A stretch of DNA of 64,000 bases. It comes from Povalibacter uvarum (GTDB lineage: Bacteria > Pseudomonadota > Gammaproteobacteria > Steroidobacterales > Steroidobacteraceae). This document shows, in pieces, positions 15,482 through 25,100 of the stretch. The stretch spans positions 1 to 64,000 of the forward strand of contig NZ_JACHHZ010000003.1 in assembly GCF_014202975.1 (NCBI RefSeq), given 5' to 3'. A program made the translations under genes and the position numbers. Numbering within the stretch: position 1 is the stretch's first letter; each line of letters starts with the position of its first letter. Below the pieces are notes generated by a model, which did not search any database, had not been told where the DNA came from, and saw only the letters and a program-made list of their open reading frames with translations.

Positions 15482-18244
15482 ATGCGATTGAAGGTTGTCG
15501 CCGCTGCGATGCTTGCAGCAGCCATGCTTGCCGGCTGCGGAGGGGGAGGGGGTGGTGGCGATTCGCCACCACCGCCTCCAGCCACCGATACCACACCCAA
15601 TGCTTTCAGTTTCGTCGCGCGCACGAACGTCGCGGTCGATACGCCGATCGCGTCCTCGGCCGTCACCATCTCCGGAATCAATGCAGCGGCCCAGATCAGC
15701 GTCACCGGAGGTGAGTACTCGATCAATAACGGGGCCTACACCAGCGCCGCCGGCACAGTAACCAATGGCCAGCAGGTTGCGGTGCGCGTCACGTCGAGCG
15801 CGACTGCAAGCACTGCGGTCACAGCCACATTGACCGTGGGTGGCGTGAGTGCCGTATTCAGTGTGACGACGGCTGCGATGACGAGTGGTGACCCTCTGCC
15901 GATCGGCTCGCAGAACTGGCCGATGTTCGGTCACGACTACGGGAACACCCGGGCCTCGAAGGACGAAACCATCGGCCCGCAGCATGTCGCGAACTTGCGG
16001 GTCGCGCATCGCGTCACAGGCGCGGGCGTCTCGAGCACACCGGCAATAGTGGACGGGGTCGTCTATTTCAGTGACTACGCCGGCTGGCTGAAGGCGGTCA
16101 ACGCGGAGACCGGCGCGGAGATCTGGAGCAAGCGGCTGCAGAACACGATGCTGACGCCTTCGCCCTTCGTATCCGGGGACAGTGTCTACATCGCCGGTGA
16201 CAACTCGAACGTCTATTCGGTAAACCGCTCGACCGGCGAGGTGCGCTGGACGGTCAAGATCGAGACGACGCCATACAACCGGATCTGGTCTTCACCCATG
16301 GTCGTGGGTGATACGCTGCTCATTGGCGCGGCCTCGTATCAGGTCTTCTTCGCTGCAACTCCGCTGTTCCGCGGCTCTGTCGTCGCACTGGATATCAAGA
16401 CGGGCGCGGAGAAGTGGCGCTTCTCCGTTTGCCCGCCGGCGTCGTGCGGTGGCGGCGTTTCGGTGTGGTCGAGCGTGGCCGTGGATCCGGATCTGAAGCT
16501 TGCGTTCATCGGTACCGGACAGGCCTACTTCACTCCCGCGGGCCCGTACTCCGATGCGTTGCTCGCCATCAACTATGAGACGGGCGCTCTCGTCTGGCAT
16601 CACCAGATCACGGCTGACGACGTCTACACGATCAATGGCGGCAGTCTCGATCGTGACGTCGGCGCTGCCCCGAACCTGTTCGAGGCGTCGATCAATGGCT
16701 CGGTGCGAAAGCTCGTAGGAGTCGGCGACAAGGGTGGACACTACACAGTCGTTGATCGGGAAACCGGTCAGCGAGTGTGGCAGCGGACCGTGGATCCTCG
16801 TACCCCCTCGGGCAGCCCGATCGGCGGCGTGATGGGGACGCCCACGGTAGCGGACGGCCGGATCTACTTCACGAACAACACTTCGACTGTGGGAACCGGT
16901 CGATTCGATGCGAGGCCGGGTACGAGCACGGCGTTTGCGCTCGATGCTGCAACCGGCGACATCGTGTGGAATCTGAATCTTCCCGCAGGCAGCTTCAGCG
17001 GCAACACCGTGGCGAACGGCCTGTTGTACTTCATTACGTGGGACGGCCAGTTGCGCGTAATCGATGCAACGAACGGGACGTTGCTTCACTCGATGCCTGT
17101 CGGCGCGCAAGTCGGCAGCTACGATGCGGCCGCCGAAGGCTTCCCCGATGGATCGACGAGCGGACCGGTGGTTTCGAACGGGCGCATCTACGCCGGATAC
17201 GGTTGGACCTGGGGTGCGAATGTCGCCGGCGGGCTCGCGATTCTCGAATCCGATTCCGTGCCGCCGCCGCTTCGCTGGGCGGCGACGTGTCCGGCGGGCT
17301 TCACGCCGCAGGAAGGTCTCAATTCCGGCTTCATGTCGGACGGCTATTCCCGCAGCTTCCGGATTCTCCCGGCTACTACCGGCACCGGCCCGCGGCCGGT
17401 CTTCGTGTCGCTTACCGGCACTGCGGAGATGGAAGCGGATTTCATGCGCGCCACCTTCATCGATCAATTGCCCGCTCAGGGATTCACGGTCATTTCGCCA
17501 GTGAGAATCTGTGCGGCGAACGGAACCAACTCGGTGTGTGCGTCGGGGACGGTGACCACCCAGGACGGACGCACGTGGGAGCCGTGGTTCGATGGCGTCG
17601 GTCAGAGCAACGTCGCGCAGTATCAGGATGCCGGCACGGACGTGCGGTTCTTCGAGCGAGCGGTGAAGTGTGCGGCGACGCGCTATGAGATCGACCAGAC
17701 GCGTATCTTCATCGGTGGTATCTCCGCCGGCGGCACTGCGACCAATCGTGCGCTGACTTTCAGTTCGGGATTCTTTGCGGGCGGCGCCCCTGCCTCCGGC
17801 GAATGGTATCGAACGGATGGCGTTCCCATCTCAGTCGAAAATGTCGGCGATGCGATCATCGAAGGGCGCGCTGCTCCACGGCCGCTCGATCGTTCCGCGG
17901 AGGCGTTGCAGCCATCGATCAACATCGTGTTGTGGGGCGGTGCCACCGACAAGTGGTACGCCAATGGCGCGACAGGCCCGCTGATCGCGAACTACAACCC
18001 GTCGACGAAGCTCTCAGCCAACTACTTCGCAAGCCAGTCGAATGTAGTAACAGTCTCGTGCACGCACGATCTGAATTACGCGCCGCCGATCGGCGGGCAT
18101 CTTTGGCCGCGCAGCCAGGCGATGACGAACTGGGTGGCGACGACGCTGGCGGCTCATCCGAAGGGAACGCCACGCGAGGCGTTCGTGTTGCCACCTACGC
18201 CGGCTGGGTTGACCTGCGTTCTGGGGAGCTACCAGGACCACTAA
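15482..18244 (+). CDS. Lipoprotein fusing a PQQ-type beta-propeller to an oxidised-PVA-hydrolase-like esterase
   Basis: A 920-residue protein. ATG 15482 follows AAGGGGA and gives a lipoprotein signal with lipobox LAGC (Cys19) and a Gly run. Residues about 35-130 look like a small Ig-like module. Residues about 140-590 form a PQQ/BamB-type propeller starting QNWPMFGHDYGNTR, with repeated AxDAATGDIVW blades. Residues about 600-920 are an esterase closely resembling PvaB at 26397-27536: nucleophile GISAG (Ser748), WGGATDKW (Asp) and GGHLWP (His). Oxidation of secondary alcohols and cleavage of the resulting beta-diketone would thus sit on one chain. No CxxCH haem motif is present, unlike PvaA, so electrons would need a separate acceptor. 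Whether PQQ is bound is untested. The palindrome at 15366 suggests control shared with the acyl-CoA genes. Confidence 0.85.
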   Translation: MRLKVVAAAMLAAAMLAGCGGGGGGGDSPPPPPATDTTPNAFSFVARTNVAVDTPIASSAVTISGINAAAQISVTGGEYSINNGAYTSAAGTVTNGQQVAVRVTSSATASTAVTATLTVGGVSAVFSVTTAAMTSGDPLPIGSQNWPMFGHDYGNTRASKDETIGPQHVANLRVAHRVTGAGVSSTPAIVDGVVYFSDYAGWLKAVNAETGAEIWSKRLQNTMLTPSPFVSGDSVYIAGDNSNVYSVNRSTGEVRWTVKIETTPYNRIWSSPMVVGDTLLIGAASYQVFFAATPLFRGSVVALDIKTGAEKWRFSVCPPASCGGGVSVWSSVAVDPDLKLAFIGTGQAYFTPAGPYSDALLAINYETGALVWHHQITADDVYTINGGSLDRDVGAAPNLFEASINGSVRKLVGVGDKGGHYTVVDRETGQRVWQRTVDPRTPSGSPIGGVMGTPTVADGRIYFTNNTSTVGTGRFDARPGTSTAFALDAATGDIVWNLNLPAGSFSGNTVANGLLYFITWDGQLRVIDATNGTLLHSMPVGAQVGSYDAAAEGFPDGSTSGPVVSNGRIYAGYGWTWGANVAGGLAILESDSVPPPLRWAATCPAGFTPQEGLNSGFMSDGYSRSFRILPATTGTGPRPVFVSLTGTAEMEADFMRATFIDQLPAQGFTVISPVRICAANGTNSVCASGTVTTQDGRTWEPWFDGVGQSNVAQYQDAGTDVRFFERAVKCAATRYEIDQTRIFIGGISAGGTATNRALTFSSGFFAGGAPASGEWYRTDGVPISVENVGDAIIEGRAAPRPLDRSAEALQPSINIVLWGGATDKWYANGATGPLIANYNPSTKLSANYFASQSNVVTVSCTHDLNYAPPIGGHLWPRSQAMTNWVATTLAAHPKGTPREAFVLPPTPAGLTCVLGSYQDH

Positions 18245-18256
18245 GGTCATTCAGAT

Positions 18257-18287
18257 GCGCGGGCGAGGTTAGTCACCTCGCCCGCGC
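18257..18287 (+). terminator. Hairpin after the fusion gene
   Basis: GCGCGGGCGAGGT-TAGTC-ACCTCGCCCGCGC is a perfect 13-bp stem 12 bases after the stop at 18244. There is no U-tract. A second, looser inverted repeat (18308-18317 with 18351-18360) lies before the convergent SDR gene. Confidence 0.55.
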
Positions 18288-18377
18288 GGATAGGAACTGA
18301 ACTTGTCATTCCCGCGCAGGCGAGGATCTTTCGACCCCCGATCCGAACCCGCGCGGGGATGGCAGGCCGTGAACGGT

Positions 18378-19181
18378 TCAGCCGTTCGCGCGCTCGTGGA
18401 ACTGCCAGATGCGGCCGCCGTCGACGACGAGGTCGTGGCTGTTCACGAAGCTGCCTTCGTCACTGGCGAGGAATAGAGCGGCATTCGCGATGTCGAGGCT
18501 CTGTCCCGAGCGCGGCAGCGGCGTGGCACGAGCCAGGTTCTGCTCGAGCTTGGCCTGCTTGCGGCGATTCTCTTCATTGCTCAGCTGGCCCGCGCGTGCT
18601 GACCCGCCCCAGAAGATCGGCGTTGCGATCGCGCCAGGGGAAATTGCATTGACGCGGATGTTGAATGCGCCGAGCTCGACGCCCGCAAGGTGAGTGAGTT
18701 GTGCCACCGCTGCCTTGGCTGCCGAGTACAGGAGGTCACCCTGGCCGAAGCGATGCGCGGCGACGCTGGCGTTGTTGATGATGCTCCCGCCGTGATCTTT
18801 CATGACGCGCGCCGCATGCTTCATACCGAAGATCACGCTGCCCACGAGGAGCTGCAGTCCGTCGCGAACCTCCTGCTCGGTGACGCTTTCGAGCTTGCAC
18901 GGGGTAACCGCGCCTGCGTTGTTGAACATGCAGTCGAGCCGTCCGAATCGCTTGACCGCGGAATCCACCAGGCGTGCGATGTCCGCTTCGCGCGTCACAT
19001 CGGCGGGCTCGAACACAACACGTTCGCCCAGTTCCCGCGCGAGCGATTCGCCTTTGGATACGGTCCGTCCAGCAATGAGCAGTCGTGCGCCCTCTTCCGC
19101 GAAGCGGCGTGCCGTCGCCTCGCCGATTCCGCTGGTTGCGCCCGTGATGATCACTGCCTTGCCTTCAAGTCTGCCTGCCAT
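18378..19181 (-). CDS. Short-chain dehydrogenase/reductase
   Basis: A 267-residue classical SDR. The NAD(P) motif TGATSGIGEA lies near residue 13, NNAGA near 90, and the catalytic segment YSAAKAAVAQ carries the YxxxK pair; a Ser-containing strand (NNASVAA) precedes it. The start ATG 19181 follows GGGAGAA; the open frame runs further upstream but that part is Pro-rich and unlike SDRs. It probably oxidises or reduces a hydroxy/keto group with NAD(H). It is divergent from acetoacetyl-CoA synthetase, and the shared region contains two palindromes (19372, 19404), so both may be under one regulator. The substrate is not known. Confidence 0.9.
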   Translation of the reverse strand: MAGRLEGKAVIITGATSGIGEATARRFAEEGARLLIAGRTVSKGESLARELGERVVFEPADVTREADIARLVDSAVKRFGRLDCMFNNAGAVTPCKLESVTEQEVRDGLQLLVGSVIFGMKHAARVMKDHGGSIINNASVAAHRFGQGDLLYSAAKAAVAQLTHLAGVELGAFNIRVNAISPGAIATPIFWGGSARAGQLSNEENRRKQAKLEQNLARATPLPRSGQSLDIANAALFLASDEGSFVNSHDLVVDGGRIWQFHERANG

Positions 19182-19371
19182 CGAAGTTCTCCCGGTGAGT
19201 TGTGGGGTGTGAATGGTGATCGTGTGACCGGCACTGGCTTCGGCACATGCGCGGTTCTGGCGCAGCGCGGAGATCGCGGTGCGCGGGAGGCGCAACAATG
19301 CGGCAGGCGTCGGTGGAGGCGGGCACTCTATGCAATGGTATTCGGCCCGGTCAATAGACGGCGGCGGCGAG

Positions 19372-19387
19372 ACAATCAACTGATTGA
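19372..19387. promoter_or_regulatory. 16-bp palindromic operator candidate (site 5)
   Basis: ACAATCA-AC-TGATTGA matches the TCARTCA-N2-TGAYTGA pattern at 13 of 14 arm positions, in the divergent region between the SDR and acetoacetyl-CoA synthetase. Confidence 0.55.
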
Positions 19388-19403
19388 TTTGCGGTTGAAG
19401 AAA

Positions 19404-19419
19404 TCAATCATTTGATGGA
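19404..19419. promoter_or_regulatory. 16-bp palindromic operator candidate (site 6)
   Basis: TCAATCA-TT-TGATGGA matches 13 of 14 arm positions. Its start is 32 bases (about three helical turns) from the start of site 5, so two dimers would sit on the same DNA face. The 309-base gap holds no other recognisable feature. Confidence 0.55.
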
Positions 19420-19490
19420 GGAAGCGCCGCGCTCTATGATCCGCGCCGCGCCACAATGTGCCCCTGCAGCGAATGCCCGATGGAATCGTC

Positions 19491-21599
19491 ATGACCGAGA
19501 CCACGAATCACCCGCAACCCCTTTGGCGACCCGACGACGTCCGTATCGGCAGAGCGGGTATCACCCGGTACCGGCGCTGGCTGAAGCAACGCTACCGGCT
19601 CGAATTCGCCGACTACGATGCGCTCTGGCGCTGGTCGGTCACGGAGATCGAGGAGTTCTGGCGTTCGGTCTGGGAGTTCGGCGGCGTCATTTCGCACGAG
19701 CCCTATACGCAAGTGCTGGATGCGCGGCGCATGCCGGGGGCCAAGTGGTTTCAGGGTGCAACGCTGAACTACGCGGAGCATGCATTGCGCCACGCGCAGC
19801 TCGAAGGAGTTCGCAACGATCCGGCGATCATCTTCCAGTCGGAGGTCCATGAGCGCAGCGAAGTGTCCTGGTCGCAGTTGGCGTCAGGAGTGGGTGCCCT
19901 TTCGACGATGCTGAGACGGCTTGGTGTACAGCCGGGCGACCGAGTCGCGGCCTATCTCCCGAACATCCCGGAGACCATCGTTGCATTGCTCGCAACTGCC
20001 AGTTGTGGAGCCGTCTGGTCGTGCGCTTCACCGGACATGGGAACGACTGGTGTGCTCGATCGGTTCGGCCAGATCGAGCCGACCGTTCTGTTCGCGGTGG
20101 ATGGCTATCGCTATGGCGGCAAGGACTACGATCGCCGCGCCGTCGTCGCCGACCTCGTGCGTCAGTTGCCGAGCCTGAAAGCTGTGATCTTCGTTCCGTA
20201 TCTCAATTCGGCGGCAACCCTGGAGATTCCGAGATCGGACGAGCGCGGGATCGTGACAGTGGTTTCCTTCGCGCATGCCACAGCGCTGCGCGCGACGACG
20301 GAGTTCACTCCCGTTCCCTTCGATCATCCGTTGTGGATCGTGTATTCCTCGGGAACGACGGGGATGCCCAAGCCGATCGTGCATACCCACGGCGGTACGG
20401 TGCTGGAGACTTTGAAGGCGTGCGCGTTGCATACGGATGTCGACAGCCGCGACCGGATGTTCTGGTACACGTCCACGAGCTGGATCATGTGGAACTTCGT
20501 GGCAAATACGTTGCTCTGCGGCGCAACGGTCCTGCTGTTCGACGGTAACCCTAGCCATCCTGATCTAGCGACGTTGTGGCGTTTTGCTGCGCGCGAGCGC
20601 GCGACGTTCATCGGCGTGAGCCCGGCATTCATCGGGATGTGCATGAAGGCGGACCTGCGACCCGCGCAGCAGTTCGATCTGCGTGCGTTGCGGTCGGTCG
20701 GTGCGACCGGCTCTCCGCTGTCGGCCGAGGGATACCGCTGGGTCTACGAGCACGTCAAAGCGGACGTCATGCTTGCCGTGATCTCGGGCGGAACAGATCC
20801 GGGAGCGTGCTTCCTGACCTGCTGCCCGGTGCTGCCGGTCTATGCGGGCGAGATGCAGTGCCGTGAGCTTGGTGTGGCGACGTTTGCCTACGACGATGCC
20901 GGCAACGAGGTCATGGACGAAGTGGGCGAGCTGGTGATGACGCAGCCGATTCCCTGCATGCCGATCAAGTTCTGGAACGACCATGACGGTTCTCGGTACT
21001 ACGAGAGCTATTTCGACGTGTACCCGGGTGTCTGGCGGCACGGCGACTGGTTGAGGCTGATTCCGCGACCCGATGCCGTCACTGGCGTCATCTACGGTCG
21101 GTCGGATGCGACGATCAACCGGCATGGCATCCGCATGGGGACGAGCGAGATCTACAGGGTCATCGAGGCTGCGCCGGAGGTTGCGGATTCGCTGGTGGTC
21201 GATCTCGAGTACCTGGGTGGCGAATCGTTTCTCGCGCTGTTCGTGGTGTTGCGGGATGCGTCAGCGGCCGATCCGCGATTGGCAGGGGCGGCGTCCGCGT
21301 CTGGAGTCACGGATGCGCAGGCGCGCGGCGTCTCCGATGATCTGCGATCCCAGCTGTTCGCCGCTGTGCGTACGCAGCTCTCCGGGCGCCATGTTCCCAA
21401 TGACGTCTTTGCGGTACCCGAGGTGCCACGCACGCTTTCAGGGAAGAAGCTCGAGGTTCCCGTTCGCAAGATTCTTCTCGATCACCCGATCGAGAAGGCG
21501 GTCAATCGATCATCGATGGCGAATGCCGCAGCGCTTGATTGGTTCGTTGCGTTCGCGGCGGCGCGCCGAACTGCGTTGCAGGCACGGCGTACGGGCTAG
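19491..21599 (+). CDS. Acetoacetate-CoA ligase (acetoacetyl-CoA synthetase)
   Basis: A 702-residue AMP-forming ligase. The N-terminal region has the acetoacetyl-CoA synthetase signature GAKWFQGATLNYAEH, then the P-loop YSSGTTGMPKP at about 284-294, YTSTSWIMWN, and a C-terminal LSGKKLEVPVRK with the catalytic Lys region. It should turn acetoacetate plus ATP and CoA into acetoacetyl-CoA. I chose ATG 19491 (MTETTNHPQ, after TGGAA); GTG 19458 and ATG 19473 are possible. It is slightly longer than usual (about 650) because of an Ala/Arg-rich insert near 600. Two operator-like palindromes precede it. A C4 keto-acid could arise from oxidised PVA ends, or from ketone-body or amino-acid breakdown. Confidence 0.88.
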   Translation: MTETTNHPQPLWRPDDVRIGRAGITRYRRWLKQRYRLEFADYDALWRWSVTEIEEFWRSVWEFGGVISHEPYTQVLDARRMPGAKWFQGATLNYAEHALRHAQLEGVRNDPAIIFQSEVHERSEVSWSQLASGVGALSTMLRRLGVQPGDRVAAYLPNIPETIVALLATASCGAVWSCASPDMGTTGVLDRFGQIEPTVLFAVDGYRYGGKDYDRRAVVADLVRQLPSLKAVIFVPYLNSAATLEIPRSDERGIVTVVSFAHATALRATTEFTPVPFDHPLWIVYSSGTTGMPKPIVHTHGGTVLETLKACALHTDVDSRDRMFWYTSTSWIMWNFVANTLLCGATVLLFDGNPSHPDLATLWRFAARERATFIGVSPAFIGMCMKADLRPAQQFDLRALRSVGATGSPLSAEGYRWVYEHVKADVMLAVISGGTDPGACFLTCCPVLPVYAGEMQCRELGVATFAYDDAGNEVMDEVGELVMTQPIPCMPIKFWNDHDGSRYYESYFDVYPGVWRHGDWLRLIPRPDAVTGVIYGRSDATINRHGIRMGTSEIYRVIEAAPEVADSLVVDLEYLGGESFLALFVVLRDASAADPRLAGAASASGVTDAQARGVSDDLRSQLFAAVRTQLSGRHVPNDVFAVPEVPRTLSGKKLEVPVRKILLDHPIEKAVNRSSMANAAALDWFVAFAAARRTALQARRTG

Positions 21600-21614
21600 C
21601 TGCCAGTCCTCGTG

Positions 21615-22070
21615 CTACCTGAGCCGAACGACTTTGAACTTCGCACCTTCGACCTCCATCCAGTAGCTCGCGATCGTCTCACTGCCGAGGACCTGCGACT
21701 GGGTGATGGAGACCGCGTGACCCGATTCGAAGCGGCGCGAGCCGTTGCGGTTCTCCTGCCACACTGTGCCATCGTCGAGATGGAAGATCTGACGGTTGTC
21801 TATCGTCCTGCTGATGCGGGTGATTTGGCTGGTCTTCGGAGATCCATCGACTGCGGTGCTATGCGCGGATACGCGTTCCGTTGTACCTGCTGGGGCGGAT
21901 TGCTTCACGGGATGGGGCAGTGCGTCGAAGCATGCCAATCGCGCATGCCGATCTTCAATCGTCTGACACTGCGCTACCGTATTCTCCAGACCGGCAGCCG
22001 TCGCCGCTCCGGCAGCCAACAGCGGCATGAGCAAAGCCGGGAAGATCGTGTGCGGTCGTACTGTCTGCAT
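21615..22070 (-). CDS. Small exported protein of unknown function
   Basis: A 151-residue protein with a signal peptide (MQTVRPHTIFPALLMPLLAA, then GAATAAG). ATG 22070 follows CCGGAG; the longer open frame upstream is low-complexity and not credible. After the signal comes a short Cys-containing segment, CQTIEDRHARLACFDAL, of a type seen at the N-terminus of many small exported proteins, then a linker and a compact C-terminal part with an SH3-like pattern (IFHLDDGTVWQENRNGSRRF). It is convergent with acetoacetyl-CoA synthetase and downstream of a TonB receptor. I do not assign a function. Confidence 0.75.
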   Translation of the reverse strand: MQTVRPHTIFPALLMPLLAAGAATAAGLENTVAQCQTIEDRHARLACFDALPHPVKQSAPAGTTERVSAHSTAVDGSPKTSQITRISRTIDNRQIFHLDDGTVWQENRNGSRRFESGHAVSITQSQVLGSETIASYWMEVEGAKFKVVRLR

Positions 22071-22105
22071 GTGGTGCTCCGGAATCAGGTATCGACTCAG
22101 CGGCA

Positions 22106-22131
22106 GATCGCCGCCCCGGAGGGCGGCGATC
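22106..22131 (-). terminator. Hairpin after the TonB receptor gene
   Basis: GATCGCCGCCC-CGGA-GGGCGGCGATC, a perfect 11-bp stem in the 70-base gap between the receptor stop (22141) and the small exported protein start (22070). No U-tract follows in the leftward direction. Confidence 0.5.
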
Positions 22132-22140
22132 GCCGACACG

Positions 22141-25100
22141 TCAGAAGGACTGTGTGAATCGCGCGTACCAGGTGCGACCGATCGGATCTTCAAGCTGCGA
22201 GTTGTAGCCGCCGGCGGTGTTGTACGGCGTGGCCAGCTGGTCGAACGCATTGAATGCGCCCACCGTGATGCTTCCCTCGCTGTTGTCGGACAGGAAGTCG
22301 TTGAAGCGGAAGCTGTACGCAAGATTGAAGCGTGAGTACGCAGGCAGCGTCAGTTCATTCGGCCCCACCATTCGAACGAAGACGCTCGTGTGGTACTCGC
22401 CCAGCAGCGTCACATTGTGCGCCCCGAGCGTCCAGCTGACCTGCGGAGCCACGCGCCACTCGGGCAGCGCCGGATAGGCGGTGCCTTCGTTCACCTTGCC
22501 CTTCGCATCCGTGATCGGTCCGTTCTGAACCGACTGATACTCGAACTGCTGGATGTTGGTGGCGCTCGCGCCGAGGCGCAGCTGGCCTGCGCCGCCGAGA
22601 TCCAGCGCGTAGTCCACGCTCATGTCGATCTGCGTGGTCTCCACTGAGGCCGCGTTGATGTAGCTCGTGATGATGCGCGACAGATCGAAGCCCGCATGCT
22701 CGATCAGCGGGCTGTTCAGTCCGCCTACCCACGCGGCATGAGCCGTCGAGAGACACGCCTGAGTCGGCGTCGCGCCGCACTGAGCTGTGAAGTAGGTGCG
22801 GTAGTTGGCCGCATCGGCGTTCAGGATGGCATCGCCGGGAAACTGTGTGATGCGATCCGTGAAGTCGATGTTGACCCAGTCCGCCTGCAGGATCAGATCG
22901 CCATCGAGCAGACGGACTGTGAAGCCCACGTTGAAGCTTTCCGCGGTCTCCGGTTCCAGCAGTGGATCTCCGGCGACCGAGTTCACGACGAAGTTGCGGG
23001 TGGCGGGGCTGCAATTGCCGCCCGAGTTGGCGCAGGTCGGGTCCGCTGTTTCACGCGTCACGTTGACGATCGATTTCTGTTCGCGCAACGAGGGGGCCTG
23101 GAAAGATGTGCCCCAGGACGCGCGCAGCGAGAGCATGTCGAGCGGCGAGTAGACGATGCCGACCTTGGGATCGAAGCTCTCCAGTTCCTCCACTTCGGTG
23201 TAGCGACCGGCCAGATTGACGCTGAGGTTGCCCGCCTTGTTGTCCATCAGCGGCAGGTCGATCTCGGCAAAGTAACTGTTGGTCACCCGGCCTTCGTTGA
23301 AGTCGGAGTCACAGCCGAGAGACCAGGAGTCGCAACCGGCGCGATGGCTGTCAGCGTAGTAATCCTCTTCGTAGTCGAGCCACTGATAGCCGACTGCCAG
23401 CCCTGCTTCACCGCCGGGCAGGGAGAACAGTTTGCCGCTGCTCATCACGAGATCGAAGATCTGCATCGTCGTATCGGAGTTCCAGGTCGACCGGTATGCG
23501 ACCTGATCCATTACGAACTGGCTGTTGTACGCGGCGCTGGTCGATGAGGTGATGGTGCTGCCGCACACCCTGTTCTGGCACTCGATCTGTGATGTGCCGA
23601 AGGGGTTGAACCACATGTTCTGATTGGGTCCGAGCCGGCCTTCGAGTCCCAGCGCGATGGCGTTGGGCGAAGCGTCCGCGCGAGTCTGCAGATCCTTGTA
23701 CTGGTTGTAGGTGTAGTCGGCGTCCAGGAACCAGTTGTCGGTCACCTTGACTTCCAGGCCGCCGTTGTAGCGGCTGAATGTCGGCTTGTTGATCAGCGGC
23801 GACGAGTTGTCGTCGTTCGACACGCCCGGCAGCCCCTGGAAATCCTTGCCCAGCGGACGCCAGCCGGAGATTCTCACATCTTCGTTGAATGCGACGCCAG
23901 AGCTCGGATCCGTCGGCGCGCCGGAGAGAATCACTTCGTTGGTTGCGGGGTTGCGATCAGGAACGCCATCGCCATTCGCGTCCTGCGCGAAGAGCGGCTG
24001 TCCGGCACTGTTCATCGCGCGGAAGGGATTGCCTGGATGCTCGCCGGGAATGACGCCGTTGCTCAGAATGTTGTGAACGATGTTGGCGTTGGCGCCGAAG
24101 TCCACCGGCGAGCCGCGGCGGGTATCCGTGGCCTGGTCGAAGATCGCCTCGAAGTTCATGCGCAGGCGATCGTTGAATTCATGATCGTAATGCGCGTAGA
24201 ACTTCATCGCTTCGAGATCGGGGATGTAGTCCCAGAACTCGCCGAAGTAGAAGCTGCACGTCGTCCCGTTGACGACACCGAAGCGGCGATTGCCTGGAAT
24301 GGAGTTGACGTTGCCCGGGTTGTTGGTCTGGTTGCCGCAAGTCGGGTCTGGCGTGGCAGGCGTTACGACCGCGCCGGTGGTCGGGTTCCTGTTGAGAACT
24401 CCATTGGCGTCTCGCGTTGGCACGAAGTACGTGCCCGGATGACCTGCGCCGGACGCGGATGCGGCGACGTTCGTGAAATAGGGGATGTCGTACGTGAGGA
24501 TCGCATCGCGATCCTGCAGCTCGAATGCGAACACGAAGTTGTCGGTTTCAGAGCTGAAGCCGCCCATGACGCCAAAGAGCGTTTCCGCACCGCCACCATC
24601 TTCGCGCTGGCGATAGTCCGCCATCACCTCGAGGCCGTTGTAGCGAGTGTAAGGAACGAAGTTCTGGACGCCGCCGATCGCGTTGCTGCCATAGAGCGCG
24701 GAAGCGCCGTCGAGCAGCGTTTCGATTCTCTCGATGGCCATCTGCGGATAACCGAAGTTCGCGTTGGTCAGCGTCCGCTTGCCGTTCATCAGGTTGAGCG
24801 TTGCGCCCACGCCCAGGCCGCGCAGATTGCTGTTGGTGGCGGTGCCGTCGGTCAACTGCGTGCCGCCGAGAAAGTTCTGCACCCGGCTGACGCCGAAGTT
24901 GAACGTCTGGTTGTACAGCGTCTCGCCGATCTTCGCGGCGCCGGTCTGCGCGATGTCCACGTTCGATACGACGTCGAGCGGTGAAGTCAGGTCGAAGTTG
25001 TCGCGCCGGATATGCGATCCCGTCACGACAACCTCTTCGAGGCCAGTGGCGGCTGTCTGCGCGAGCGCTGTCGTCGCGAGACAAGGCATCAACAGGAATG

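Noticed and set aside
16292-17467. A 391-codon open frame on the minus strand
   Set aside because: It is antisense to the propeller-esterase fusion, has no ribosome site and a composition typical of a shadow frame.
18300-18377. Possible interspersed repeat (CATTCCCGCGCAGGCG type)
   Set aside because: It resembles short palindromic repeats of other proteobacteria, but only one copy is visible in this window, so I list it only as a loose inverted repeat near a terminator.
22071-22322. N-terminal extension of the small exported protein
   Set aside because: The added 84 residues are low-complexity, overlap the receptor gene and precede a proper signal peptide with its own ribosome site.
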